A DNA stretch of 64,000 nt from Luscinia megarhynchos (lineage: Eukaryota > Chordata > Aves > Passeriformes > Turdidae): the NCBI GenBank assembly GCA_034336665.1, contig JAPFBE010000013.1:14549056-14613055 (forward strand), in the 5' to 3' direction. Each line of letters starts with the position of its first letter. Position 1 is the first letter of the stretch. Of this stretch, positions 1-10,484 are shown piece by piece. Under the pieces are notes generated by a model, which did no database searches, had not been told where the DNA came from, and saw only the letters and a program-made list of their open reading frames with translations. Made by a program: the position numbers and the translations under genes.

Positions 1-75
1 GCCGTGGAACAGTGACCAGGGAGAGCCTCCAGTGTGCCCAGCACTTTCCCAGGTGAAGTACTGCCCAGCATCATG

Positions 76-481
76 AAACCGGGGAAAGGTCTAGAGCACA
101 AATCTGATAGAAACAGCTGAGGAATTTGTGGGGCTCAGACTGGAGAACAGGAGGCTCAGGAGGGACCTTCTGCTCTCTACTCCTTCAAAGAAGGTTATGG
201 TGAGGTGGGATTTGGTCTCTTCAGCAGCAAGTGACAGGACTAAAAGAAATGTCCTCAAGTTGCCCCAGGGAAGGTTTAAATTGGATACTGGGGAAAATTT
301 CTTCCCCAGAAGGGCTCTCAATCCCCAGAGCAGGCTGCCCAGGGCAGTGGTGAATCCTCATCCCTGGAGGAATTTAAAAGTCATGTACATGTAGCACTTG
401 GGGGCACGGGTTAGTGGTGGACCTTGCAATGCTGGGGGAATGGTTGGAATCAATGACCTCAGAGGTATTTTTCAGCCTGAC
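76..481 (+). mobile_element. CR1 LINE 3' fragment, old copy
   Basis: This is the 3' part of a chicken-repeat-1 non-LTR retrotransposon. It reads in order through the final ORF2 segment (GGTCTAGAGCAC, GGCTCAGGAGGGACC), the untranslated block (AAGTGACAGGACTAAAAG, GGTTTAAATTGGATACT), the CAGGCTGCCCAGGGCAGTGG box and the terminal GGTTGGAATCAATGACCTC box. It stops at TTTTTCAGCCTGA without the terminal octamer repeats. Substitutions and small gaps break every long frame, so the copy is dead. The wording is that of the CR1 type whose 3' block contains AGTGGTGGACCTTG, unlike the type near 40389. The left border is approximate because similarity fades before position 76. Confidence 0.85.
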
Positions 482-1490
482 TGGGTGAAGCCAAGGGAAT
501 TTCATTGGTCTTGACAGCAACCTGTCCCTGCTGAAATGGTGCAGAGGACACAGGTGTGGATTCTCCTTGGATGTGCCCAGTGAAGAGATGAAACGTATTG
601 GCCCAAAATTTAAGATGGGAAATTGCACTTAGTTATCTCAGACTTCCAAGGAATTAAGTTTTCTGTTTCAAGAACACGTATCCCATTTATTTCTAAGGAG
701 TATTTGACACTGCATTTTCTCCAAGCACCCAGTGAAGCTAAGGGCAGTGTTGGAAGTTGGCAGTCTGCATTCACTGACACAGAGGAGCATCCAGCCTAAA
801 TGAGGGATGTCCTTTTGGGTAACTGCTGAGCTGGGACTTCTCCTGAACCCATGGATAAAAGATAGATCTCTGTGATGAAGCCTGAATCACTTACTGAAAG
901 TTTCACCAGTGACCAGTGAGATCCTAGAGCAGCCACAGTCCAAATGAGTTTTGGGGCATGCTCAGCTTTTACAAGCCAGCTTGGTACAGCTGCAATGGCA
1001 AAAACCAACCTTGGACTGCTCTCCCTTCATGAATTTCGTGGCCAACTGCTTTTAACCTGCTCTGTTTGTTTTGCTTGTTATCTGTTGTCCCACTGCTGAT
1101 CCATCATTCTGCTGCTTTGTGTATAATCTCTTATTCTGTTGCTTGCTGGGGCAGTTTGCTCATTCCATGATCAAGATCCTACTCTCCCTGTTTTGTGGGG
1201 TTTTTTAAATGATGATCTACCAGTTTTATAAATGATCTGCTGTATTTCCAGACATTCAGCAGCCTACCTAAAGCTGTGCCTTCCAGGGTACTGCTGGCCA
1301 TCCCATGGCCAGATATGCATGTGCTGTTGATCTGATACATCCAGGAGGAATCAGGCCAATGCTCATTTGTGGGGTTAAATATTTCTTATATGAAGATCCT
1401 GGACAAGTAGGTGCTGTTTTTGGGAAGTTCTAGCTGCCCCATCACAGTGTGGAAGTTGAAGAATGAGAGGATAAGTGTTTCCCACTGTCT
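482..1490. other. Unique sequence, nothing recognised
   Basis: No repeat family, long open frame or simple repeat is evident. The right end adjoins the U5-like end of the LTR candidate at 1500-2113. If that LTR were a 5' LTR on the minus strand, retroviral leader would lie here, but I see no reverse-complement primer-binding site, so a solo or truncated LTR is more likely. Confidence 0.5.
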
Positions 1491-1499
1491 CATGGGACC

Positions 1500-2113
1500 A
1501 CACTCTCTGCTTGACCCCTTTGGAAGGTAAGCCAGGAGTGGAATCCTCACACAAATACCGTTGAGAGATTTCAAGTCAGAGCTACAATTTAATAGGAAAA
1601 TTACAACAAAGGCAAGAGTACAGAAACACTGGCTTGCACTGATAAAGTCAGAATATGGCCTGAGACACCCTGTTGGTCAGGGTGGCAGCAGCAGTCTGAT
1701 TCCATGGTGGCTGCAGTCCTGCTGGAGTGATGGATGTGGTTCTGTTGATCCTGTGGAAAGGTCTCGTCCTTCTCTGGAGATGCAGTGGTGGCTGACAAGA
1801 GCTCTTGTGCTCTGGGTATGGAGAGGGGGTACTGTGCTGTCCCAAACCCCCAGTTATGTACAGGGGGACTGTTGGGTACAGCCCCCAGGGCAGGGAATTT
1901 CACAGTGGGATAATGTAATTCTGTGAGTCATTCCGGGGAGTCCTTGGTGCTCCATCAGCAGAGATGGCCCCTCGGTGGTGCTGCTTCAGGAGGAGTTATC
2001 ATGAGTCATGGAGAAGATAAAGAAACACTGCTCCACCCATTTTAACAGCTCATCAGAAGGAAATGTACATGGTGGCAGAACCTTGGTTACACCTCACACT
2101 GTAGCCTAAGACA
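1500..2113 (-). mobile_element. Probable endogenous-retrovirus LTR fragment
   Basis: Read on the minus strand, this segment has the layout of a passerine retroviral LTR as I remember it. It begins with a TGTCTTAGGC-like 5' end at 2113, followed by a U3 containing the complement of ATGGAGAAGATAAAGAAACA. Further on is the complement of the CACCCTGTTGGTCAGGGTG motif near 1670. An ATTAAA polyadenylation-like hexamer lies in CCTATTAAATTG near 1590, and the U5-like text TTGAAATCTCTCAACGG follows. No gag, pol or env frame adjoins it, so it is probably a solo or broken LTR. The 1561-1926 open frame on the other strand is a shadow. Both borders are approximate, and the assignment rests on recollection, not on an alignment. 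Confidence 0.5.
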
Positions 2114-2337
2114 CCCCTACACTCCAGTGTTTGTGTCTCCAAACCTCTGACTCCGTGATGACCCACAGACACCCTCGGAGCAGCCAGTCTGACAGAGGGC
2201 TCCTGGAGGGTAACCTGTGCTCTGTCAGCGACTGCAGGTCTGATTAATGCCACAGCGCAAGTTCTGAAGGAAGAGGAAAATACGTTCATGCCACTCTGTG
2301 TAAATCATACTTAATTTTTCATCAGAGGCTGTGGGGA

Positions 2338-2420
2338 GGAGGACTGGGAAACAGAGGTTGAGTGATTTACCCCAAGCTGAAGAGCATTGCAGGATAGAAA
2401 TTTCCAAACCTGCAGACCAA
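2338..2420 (+). mobile_element. MIR-like SINE remnant
   Basis: The text GGGAAACAGAGGTTGAGTGA, then TTTACCCCAAGCTG, then GGATAGAAATTTCCAAACCT follows the core-to-3' order of amniote MIR-type SINEs. In those elements a GGAAACTGAGGC box is followed by TTGCCCAAGGTCA and GGGATTCGAACCC. It is short and diverged, as expected for an insertion older than birds. Confidence 0.5.
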
Positions 2421-4325
2421 TCACTTGGTCATGGGGTCTCAATTTAATTAGCTAGTGTGTTTCTATTTAAGAATGACAGTGCATTGCATTTGCTTGTAAT
2501 TCATGGGCATCACCCCACTGTGTGCAGACAGAGATCAAAGAGTTAGCTCCTGCTGTCAGCTGTGCTGCTAGCAAAAGTTTCTTTTCTTGCCTTAAATTTG
2601 AGAACATCAACAGTATCTAAAACATTCCACAAATTATTTCTTTTTTACTTGACAGCAGACTCCTTTCAGATAATTTCCTCCTTCTTTGGTGCAGGTTTCC
2701 ACCCTCTGAAGGCTCCATGCAGAGACCAAAGAAGTAAATCAGATCCCAAGCATTCAGCCCCATTGCTCGTTTTGCAAGAGATCATTTTCATGTGCAAACA
2801 GCAGCCTGCTCACAAAAGTTGGCAAAATAAAAATAATTTCTGAAATCACTGGGCACCAAATCCCTGTAAAAGGTGGGAGTGATTAAACCTGGCTGTGATA
2901 ACAATGTGAGTGTGCATGATGCCCTGTGTAGTATCTGGATGGGCTCTGCTGCCACACTGTCAGATCTGGGGGCTAATTGCCTCCCAGACTTGTGTGATCA
3001 CCATTCCCTCCACTCCTGCCCTGAGCACACGGTTGGGTTGTTTTTCCTGATTTAAGTGATTGTGATCATATTCAGTAAGGGGATACTCAGAAAAAAATGA
3101 GGTTATGACTAATAGAAGGTCTCACTGAGCTCACACAGCATTTGGGCAATGTTAACTCCAGGAAGGAGACTGGATTGGTTGGTGGATGGGCTTTTTTTTA
3201 TGATGAGCACCCAATCTGATGGTTCCCTCCAGCGTTGCTCTCTTCAAGTTTCCCTTCTCTGTCCTCTCCTGCCTTCTGTGACTCTTGGTAGATACCCAGC
3301 AGTGATGGCACGGGGAGGCAGAGGGCAGGTCAACATGTGGGTGGCTTTGCAGGAGGGTAATTTTTGCAGTGTTCCCAAAATATGTTCCCAAAAGAGGGGA
3401 TTTGTGGAGGAAAACCCCCAACTGAAGGGGTAAGCTAGATGGTTTGGATCTCACTACCTGATGGGAATAAGTAGGGAAGGAGGTGACAGCCTTGGGACAT
3501 CATGTCCTTGCTCTCAAGACATCCCAGCAGCCACTTGATGTTCACTCAGAGGGGTGGGAGCCAGGCAGAAGGACTCTCCTCACCCCTCCTTTCCCCAAAG
3601 TGTCCTTGCTCTGCTATTAGCACTTATAGGGTGGGCAGAAATCAGATGTCCTCATGGACCTGAAGATCCATCCTATGCCCAAATTCACGTAATTATCCAA
3701 GGATGTGCCTCCCCACTGATGTCCTGCAGAGCAATAGTGATGGATTTAGTGAGGGCAGGGGCTGCTCTGTGGAACAGCACAGAGCACATCCTCCCAGACC
3801 CTGGAGAAAGTGAGTGAGCTCTGCTCTTTCTCATTAAGGGCCATGGTTTTGCCTCCTGTTACCTCACACTTACCACGTGCTAAGGGCATGGATGTGGGCA
3901 GTATGATGCCCTGCAGCTTCACACCCCTGCCTCTGAGACCTGCTCCTGTGTCCACCCAATTTTGTATTTACAGCACCCAACAGAAGCTGGTTAAACCACT
4001 GCTGTGTCCATACATGTGCACACACATACAAAAAGGTTTATAGGTTTGGCAGAAAAGATCCAACACAGTACATTGCACAATCTCTAAGAATAGCATAAAT
4101 TGTCCTGGATATATCACAGAGAAAAGTATTTGTATTTCAAAATACAAGTGCTGCATTTTAGCACTGTGCAAATTGATGCCTCAGATAAGATACATGGCAT
4201 TAGTGGAGTTTTTTTGCTGGTGAGGTGCCTTTATCCTGATATAAGTCCCAGATATCAGCATAAAGAATTACAAGGGGGAAAAATGATGCTTATCCTGTGA
4301 ATCAGCAGTGTCTAACCCTGCCAAG
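2421..4325. other. Unique sequence without a supported gene
   Basis: Open frames here stay under about 100 codons and overlap each other on both strands (for example 3149-3433 and 3152-3454), which is the pattern of chance frames. No CR1, LTR or tandem repeat was seen. A small inverted repeat (TTGTATT, 4-base loop, AATACAA) sits at 4130-4147 and is probably trivial. Confidence 0.5.
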
Positions 4326-4337
4326 CATAAATATTCA

Positions 4338-4375
4338 TGTAATTAATTCGCAGTTACCTGGTAACCACAAAGAAA
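4338..4375. promoter_or_regulatory. Candidate enhancer motif cluster with RFX-type X-box
   Basis: A symmetric X-box, GTTACC-T-GGTAAC, lies at 4353-4365. It matches the RFX-family consensus GTNRCC(N0-3)RGYAAC in both half-sites. Just upstream is TAATTAATT, with homeodomain cores, at about 4340-4348. Overlapping its 3' end is AACCACA at 4364-4370, the RUNX core on the opposite strand, followed by ACAAAG, a TCF/SOX-like site. The surrounding sequence is repeat-free and AT-rich. Motif matches alone occur by chance, so function as a regulatory element is inference. Conservation in other birds would be the test. Confidence 0.3.
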
Positions 4376-4479
4376 ACACAGATAGAAAATGTAATTACAG
4401 GGCCTCCATAAACTCATTTTAAATTATCACCTATAGCCAGACACTAGATTCTCTCTTAGATCAGAATCTCATTTTTCTC

Positions 4480-7392
4480 ATTTCTAATTTGGAATAACTA
4501 TCTCCTTACTGCAAAGTGACAAAATCTAAAGGGAGTCACACAAATCCTACTTCACAACTCAGTTAAAGAGATGTGGTTACAGATCTGGAAGTAGATGCAG
4601 ATATTCCCAGGGAAGGGATGATGGCAGAAGCCTACAGGAAGCAGTCAGTGCTTTCCAGGGGTCATTTGTAGGGGAACACACAGGAACAGCATTTCCATTG
4701 TTATGCACGAGAGTATGTGGTGCAGAGAGGAGGCAAGAGACCAGATTCTTATTTTGTAAGTGCTTTGGAGGTTTCCACAATGAGTCAGTTTCCATTGCTG
4801 AGTTTTAAATATTGTCTAAGCTCACTGGGAACAATATACATTTTCACTGCTTTTCCCTTTTCCTCTTGTGAGGAGGTTCATGCTCTTGGCTTGCCTTTGC
4901 TTCCATGTTGGAGGGGGTGGGAGGAGTTGAGATGGAGATGTCATTTTACAGGTTTATCCCAACAAAAGCCAAAAGAGATGGAGAGAGATGTCCTAGAAGT
5001 GCTCTCTGCATGAGCCCAGGAGCAAAAATAATTATTCCTCCAGGGAACACATACTGTGGCAGAAGCTGTCAAGAAATAAATTCAGAAACACAGGGATGTA
5101 TTTGCAAACACTCTTAGTCAAGAAAAACTGAAATCAGGGGCAGACACTGATCCTCAGCTCCCTGGCAGTTACCAAGGGTGTGTTGAGTGGAACTCTGCTC
5201 CACCTGCCTACCCATTTTCTGCCCTTGGTTTTGTTATTCCATCCCAAACTGCTTCCTCCTAAAGGGAGAAGACAGAAAACAGGATTTCTCTTTAGGGCAT
5301 TTGTCGTTCTGTTATAAATCATCCTTCTTTTCAGCTCTGAAGGGCTGGTCTTTTATTTTTTAAGTTTCCACTTCTGAAATCTGAACATGCAAACAGACAC
5401 AAAAATGCACCAGAAAAAAAAATCTGTCCCCTCAAAAATGATTGAGTTCAAGAGAGCCACCCAATTTAATTTGAAATCCAACTTTTAAGAGTGTTTAGTG
5501 TACATTTCTTTGTTGAAATAAGTGCTTGCCCCGTGAGAAATGATGAAAAAAAAAAAAAAAAGTTCCTTTCCATGAAGGCACAGACACACAGACACTGGAT
5601 ATTGTCTGAATGTGCCTGCTTAGTTTTTATTCATGATGTGCTGAAGTCAGAACTCTGAAAGTAGTTTTCATTTCAGTGAAAACTACACTTCTTTTGGTTG
5701 TGAAAATAAAAGTTTTGACTAAGAATTTATGATTACTCAATTTATGATGCTGGGACCAAATTATAAATGCAATTTGTGTATCAGAAATCTCCTTGAAATT
5801 TCAATTATATTTGATATATATGTTTTCTATTCCTAACTGACTTTGGTTTTGGGCTGAATTCTTCTTCTTCTTTATTCATACTCTAGTAGTTGGAGTCTTC
5901 CTTACTGCACCTTTTCTTTCAAACTAATGCAGGCTTTTCTGAAAAAAAAAAAAGAAAAGAAGACCAAACTCATTATAAGAGCAGCAGTTCTTTTTCCATC
6001 TAGTACGTGATCTGTGATCATACCTCCATGTCATTATGCTTGTAATGTTTATTGGAACAATCAATCTTTAACTTTAAAACTTTACACAGGAAATATTAAA
6101 GTAAATTAGGACCCTATACAAGCATTTTCAAATTTCCTTTCAACCTACTTTTCATGAAAATAATCAAGGGGTTTTTTTTCCCCAAGTCCTTCCATTTTTT
6201 GTATAATTGACACAATTTCCTGAAAATACAATTTGCCCAGCCACTTTCCTTATTATCTCCAGCCCATAATAGCAGCTAAGCAGTTGTTGACATTCCCTTT
6301 CATTATTGGTACTAAGGCTTCATGAAGCTTATACAGAATTTATATATGAATGTCAATTCATTTTTGAAATATGTAATAGGAAAAGATCAGCCAGCTTCTG
6401 GCCACCTACATTTCAGAAGGTATTGGCTGCTATAAAGTAGTGTATGTATATATATATATATGCACACAATCATTTTAAGAAACATCACATTTTCTGGGCC
6501 AGAATCCAAGAGTTTATAAAGTAGTTTAGTCAGTTGTAACTGGATGGAGAGCTAGATGGAAAACACCATTCTCAGAGAGTTTGGGTGCACGTGGATTTTT
6601 TTCCAAAAGTGATGCAAGTGGGGGGTCATTGATTTTACTTTTATTTTGGTTAATGAAGTTTTGCTCCTATGGATACCCCCAGAGAGCAAACTGAAGGCAT
6701 CACACACCCAGTGAAGACAGGACCCTTCAGCCCCCTCGATTCCTTCTGGCACTGAGGCTGGACACACCCCACTCATGCTGCTTCTGGGTTGGGACAGAAA
6801 TACTGTGACAAACAAAAATTTTAAAAATATAATGTATTGCAGTGACAGTTTTGATTCTGAGGACAGACAGCCTCGTGGGATGAAGACAGACCAGGCAAGG
6901 AAAGGAGAAAATGCAAAGGACCCTCCAGCCTTTGGTTCTCCCTGCAGCTCTGACCCTGTGCTGCTCAAGTCTGTGCAGCCTTTGCCACTCACAGCTAGAG
7001 AAACAAGGAGAAATTTATGCACTGCTGACTTTGTCCTTTTGCTTTTGCACTTTTAAAAGGGGAACAAGGCTACTTTGCAAAGCCGGTCAGGCAGATCTGT
7101 TTGCAACAGAGCTGTCTCCAGGTGGAAGGTGCTAGTGAGGAGTGAGATAATCTTGTTCTTCACTGTTGATATTTGATCCCTTTGATATAATTAGAGCTAA
7201 CGTGTCCTTGAGGCTTCTCATGGAACCAGCTCATCTCCCTTACCCCGAGAAAAAGCTGTGTTTAAACACAGCTAAGAGATACAAGGCTGTCTTTAATGAT
7301 GCCAATGGGAAGTTGCATGATGTTAAAATTAAGTTTGAAAGTAATCAGATCTCTCTTTTAAAAATGGTGGGACCACATCCATCAGCTGAAGA
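4480..7392. other. Unique sequence, AT-rich in its middle third
   Basis: About 5440-6545 is noticeably AT-rich and repeat-poor. It holds only short homopolymers (16 A at 5546-5561, 12 A near 5942-5953) and a short TA run at 6446-6461. Such stretches can be conserved noncoding DNA, but nothing in the sequence proves it. A 156-codon minus-strand frame at 6552-7022 has no recognisable domain and is opposed by plus-strand frames, so I do not call it a gene. Confidence 0.45.
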
Positions 7393-7775
7393 GGGAAGGG
7401 AAGGGAAGGGAAGGGAAGGGAAGGGAAGGGAAGGGAAGGGAAGGGAAGGGAAGGGAAGGGAAGGGAAGGGAAGGGAAGGGAAGGGAAGGGAAGGGAAGGG
7501 AAGGGAAGGGAAGGGAAGGGAAGGGAAGGAAGGGAAGGGAAGGGAAGGGAAGGGAAGGGAAGGGAAGGGAAGGGAAGGGAAGGGAAGGGAAGGGAAGGGA
7601 AGGGAAGGGAAGGGAAGGGAAGGGAAGGGAAGGGAAGGGAAGGGAAGGGAAGGGAAGGGAAGGGAAGGGAAGGGAAGGGAAGGGAAGGGAAGGGAAGGGA
7701 AGGGAAGGGAAGGGAAGGGAAGGGAAGGGAAGGGAAGGGAAGGGAAGGGGAAGGGAAGGGAAGGGAAGGGAAGGG
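7393..7775. repeat. (GGGAA)n pentanucleotide array, about 76 units
   Basis: This is a nearly perfect tandem array of GGGAA on the plus strand. I see only two length faults: one 4-base unit (GGAA) near 7527-7530 and one unit with an extra G near 7747-7750. After 7775 it decays into GAGAAGGGAAAAAGAAAAAAAA up to about 7797. All purines are on one strand, and G3 runs occur every 5 bases with 2-base spacers, so both intramolecular triplex and G-quadruplex structures are possible. The 211-codon frame that begins at 7166 simply reads the array as Gly-Lys-Glu-rich repeats and is not a gene. Array length is probably polymorphic and may be mis-sized in the assembly. Confidence 0.98.
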
Positions 7776-7837
7776 AGAAGGGAAAAAGAAAAAAAACCTG
7801 AAAAATAAGAGTGATTATGTTACAACAGAGCACACCA

Positions 7838-7920
7838 GAAAGTTAACTAATGACTTGCCTAAAACTGAATAGCTGAACTGCCAACAGAACTGAATTTGCA
7901 GCTTGACTCGAGCCCAGTCA
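7838..7920 (+). mobile_element. MIR-like SINE remnant
   Basis: The order AAAGTTAACTAATGACTTGCC, then GAATAGCTGAACTGCCAACAG, then GAACTGAATTTGCAGC resembles the MIR core-to-3' region, where GGTTAAGTGACTTGCCCAAGG is followed by CAGAGCTGGGATTCGAACCC. It starts about 60 bases after the GGGAA array. Divergence is high and the borders are approximate. Confidence 0.45.
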
Positions 7921-8448
7921 AGGATGCTCAGAAGCAGCTTAGAATTTTCCTAGTGCTCCAGGCTAGTGAGAGAAAAACTGTAGTTATAGGCAATTATAAG
8001 GGCAGCTGACAGGTGCAAAGAACCTGATCCAAACTTTTCCAAGGCTCTGCAACATCTGGATCACAAGTTTGCAGGTGACAAGTGGCATGTCTTTTATCAC
8101 ATCCCATTTCTGCAGGTGGGAATCATTTGTGTGCTTCATTAGTCAGATGCATCCAGAGCTATAACCTCACAGGCACAGTGCTCCCAGGAACAGAGCCCAC
8201 ATCCTGAACAACTGGAAATAACTGGTGGGGGAGGGAAAACACTTCATGAAAGCTTCTATGAGTAGATTTTATGTGTAGAGCAACCACAGTTGTGTAGAAC
8301 TCAATTGAAAGAGGAAGAGAGAAAGAAGGAAAAAAGCCAACAACATTTCCCTTTGCAGCCTTTCCTTTGCATTTTTTCTTTGACCTACTAATTTAATATC
8401 TTTTTCCCCCTAGAATGGGCAGATGTATCCCTTACTTAGCCTTTTGGG
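7921..8448. other. Unique sequence, nothing recognised
   Basis: No repeat family or open frame of note. A purine-rich patch (GAAAGAGGAAGAGAGAAAG) lies near 8307-8333. Confidence 0.5.
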
Positions 8449-8634
8449 ATCATAGAGTCATAGAACAGGTTGGGTTGGAAGAGAATTTTAAAACTATCTA
8501 GACCAAGTTCCATGGCAATAATCAGAACTTTGTCCAACTGGCCTTGAATTTTTCCAGGGATGGAGCATCTCCTACCCCCCTGGGCAATCTCTGCCAGTGT
8601 TTCACCATCCTCAATGTAAGAAATTCTTCTGTGC
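8449..8634 (-). mobile_element. CR1 LINE 3' end, truncated
   Basis: Read on the plus strand it starts with the reverse complement of the CR1 terminus (ATCATAGAGTCATAGAACAG), then GGTTGGGTTGGAAGAGAATTT, CTTGAATTTTTCCAGGGATGG and CAATGTAAGAAATTCTTC. This gives a minus-strand insertion cut off inside the 3' untranslated region. The usual ACCTTAAAGATCATC box is altered to AATTTTAAAACTATC, so the copy is fairly old. No coding part remains. Confidence 0.92.
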
Positions 8635-8649
8635 AAAGGGCTCCCTGCA

Positions 8650-9270
8650 GACCAACCCTTTAGACAGTGGAGTGCATGGAGCTGGAGCAGACCCAGCAGA
8701 TCTGACCATGAGATTATCTAAACCAACCATAATTTCACCCTGTGGTTCATGTATTAAGCTCCTAGCAGTACAGTTTTGATGATTACAGTTCTCTTGGGGG
8801 GAAAAGAGAAAATCCTGTGAGACTGGTAAGTTTTTCTTCTGGTGGGGCAAAATTTGTGTGGATCTTGGGTCCATTTAACCTTAACCTGCCCTTTGCTTAA
8901 TGTCTTGAATTCATTCTCCACATACAGTCTGCTGCTTTGTTCTGATTTCATTAGGCTCCCAGCAAAAGTGTGAGGGTTTAGGGATCAAAGGATGGAGTGG
9001 TTTAATGCCACAGCTTCCATGGAAACTTCTCATGATCTCACCCAGTCACCTGCATTAATTCCAGCTGTGCTCACAACTTCATGTGGAGAGGATACAGAGG
9101 AGAGAAAATGCCACTTCTCTTCTCCATCTCGAAAGGAGAATGGTCAGTCCTGAGTATCAGGGAAAAAGAGAGATCTACTTCAGATCACCTGGAGATGGTG
9201 TCTGCAGGGAACTAGGGTGAAGAGAGAAGGATGGTCTTGGCAGGGAAATAAAATTCTAAAGAGGTAAATC
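8650..9270. other. Unique sequence
   Basis: No repeat or convincing frame. It separates the CR1 piece from the candidate exon that follows on the minus strand. Confidence 0.45.
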
Positions 9271-9272
9271 AC

Positions 9273-9548
9273 CTTCTGCCATTTCTTTTAAAACAGAGCA
9301 TAAGAAAATACAATCCCCATTTCTCATCTGGACAGCAGCAGAGTGATGGGCTGCAGCTCTTTCAGCACAGGCTCTTAGAAACTCTCTGATCCTTGCCAGG
9401 TCAGACACATCCAGGGAGGTGGGTACCCCAGCCTGCCCTCTGCCTGGATCCTGGTCATTGTGCACAGCCTGGCTGAGTGCACAGGAGGAATCAGAGCTGT
9501 GGCACATCTCATCCCAGTGTGCTTTTGGCAGAGGGGCACAGGGAGAGT
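9273..9548 (-). CDS. Weak candidate internal exon, unknown product
   Basis: A minus-strand frame of 122 codons (9256-9624) is free of recognised repeats. Inside it, a pyrimidine-rich stretch (CTTTTGCTTCTCCTCCTCTG) ends in CCAG just before 9548, like a splice acceptor. At the other end GCAGAAG/GTGATT at 9273 has a GT donor, though it is weaker than the GTRAGT consensus. The 276-base interval would be a symmetric phase 1-1 exon of 92 codons. The encoded text holds an amphipathic helix-like run, SDLARIREFLRACAERAAA. I recognise no family. A frame of this length is not rare by chance in 64 kb, there is no neighbouring exon I can identify, and the alternative is simple noncoding DNA. Described only as a candidate. 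Confidence 0.15.
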
Positions 9549-9639
9549 CTGGCCAGAGGAGGAGAAGCAAAAGGGAGCAATACCACTCCAGCTGTTTGCA
9601 GACCAAGAGTAGGCTCATCCTCAAATTCCAACCATTATA

Positions 9640-10283
9640 TTCCCCATCAGAAAATCTTTAAAGACTGCAGGGTCTCAGAAGATCAACAGCAGGATAAGAA
9701 AGAATAAATATGTATACTGTAGCTGGCACATGAGAGGGAAAGTAAAATGGTAAAGTCATCAAGAAAAGCAGTATCCCATTAAAGCCAGTGTTAAACTGAG
9801 GTGAAGATTTTTGCATTTCAGGAGCTGCAGCTTCTGTGTGTTGTACCGTCCTGCTTTTTATGGGAGCTTGAAAGCAAACAAGATAAACCTTACTGTTTGC
9901 TTGCACTTTTAAGAGGATAGACTCATGAGTCAATAATATATGTGGGACTTTTCAGGGTGTTGCTCAGTTATTAGTCCAATAAGGCCAAAATTGAAGTCCT
10001 GGGTCCCAAGTGACATAGAAATCCCAGCTGTCCTCAGCTTTGTTCAATCAAATTGTGGTGCATACTGCAACGTGGGAAGTTTCACTTATAGCCTAGTAGG
10101 CACATCTCTACCAAGTTCTGCTGACCTTGTCTGAGTGGGAAAAGTGTGGGAACAAAAAGATAAAGGAATGAAGAACCCCTCCCCAAATCTAAAATCTACC
10201 GTAATATTTGGCTAAACCTCTGAACATAGGATTTTTCTGGCATTGCTCCCCAAGATAGCAAGAATCAACTTTGCTGGAGTTGA
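9640..10283. other. Unique sequence, nothing recognised
   Basis: Short overlapping frames only. No tandem or dispersed repeat was identified. Confidence 0.45.
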
Positions 10284-10484
10284 CATAGAATTATAGAATC
10301 ATAGAATCATAGAATCATTTATGTTGAAAAAGACTTCTAATATCATCAAATCCACCTATTAACCCTGCATCACCAAGGATGCCACTCAAACATCCTCAAG
10401 TGCCACATCTACACAGTTTTGAACACTCCCAGGGATATAGGGACTCCACCCCTGTCCTGGCAGCCTGTGCCAGAGCTTGGCAGT
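10284..10484 (-). mobile_element. CR1 LINE 3' end with terminal octamer repeats
   Basis: This is a minus-strand CR1 end. On the plus strand it opens with about four tandem copies of the octamer ATAGAATC/ATAGAATT (10284-10318), the reverse complement of the CR1 3' terminal repeat. It continues with GTTGAAAAAGACTTCTAATA, CCTGCATCACCAAGGATGCC and CTCCCAGGGATATAGGGACTC and fades near CAGCCTGTGCC. The body belongs to a different CR1 type from the 8449 copy (AAAAGACTTC and CCACATCTACAC boxes). It is 5' truncated, with no ORF2 left. Confidence 0.92.

Noticed and set aside
7166..7833. Frames of 211 codons (plus) and 162 codons (minus) across the GGGAA array
   Set aside because: A 5-base unit repeats its amino-acid pattern every 15 bases in any open frame, so stop-free length is automatic. 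Both frames end as soon as the array ends.
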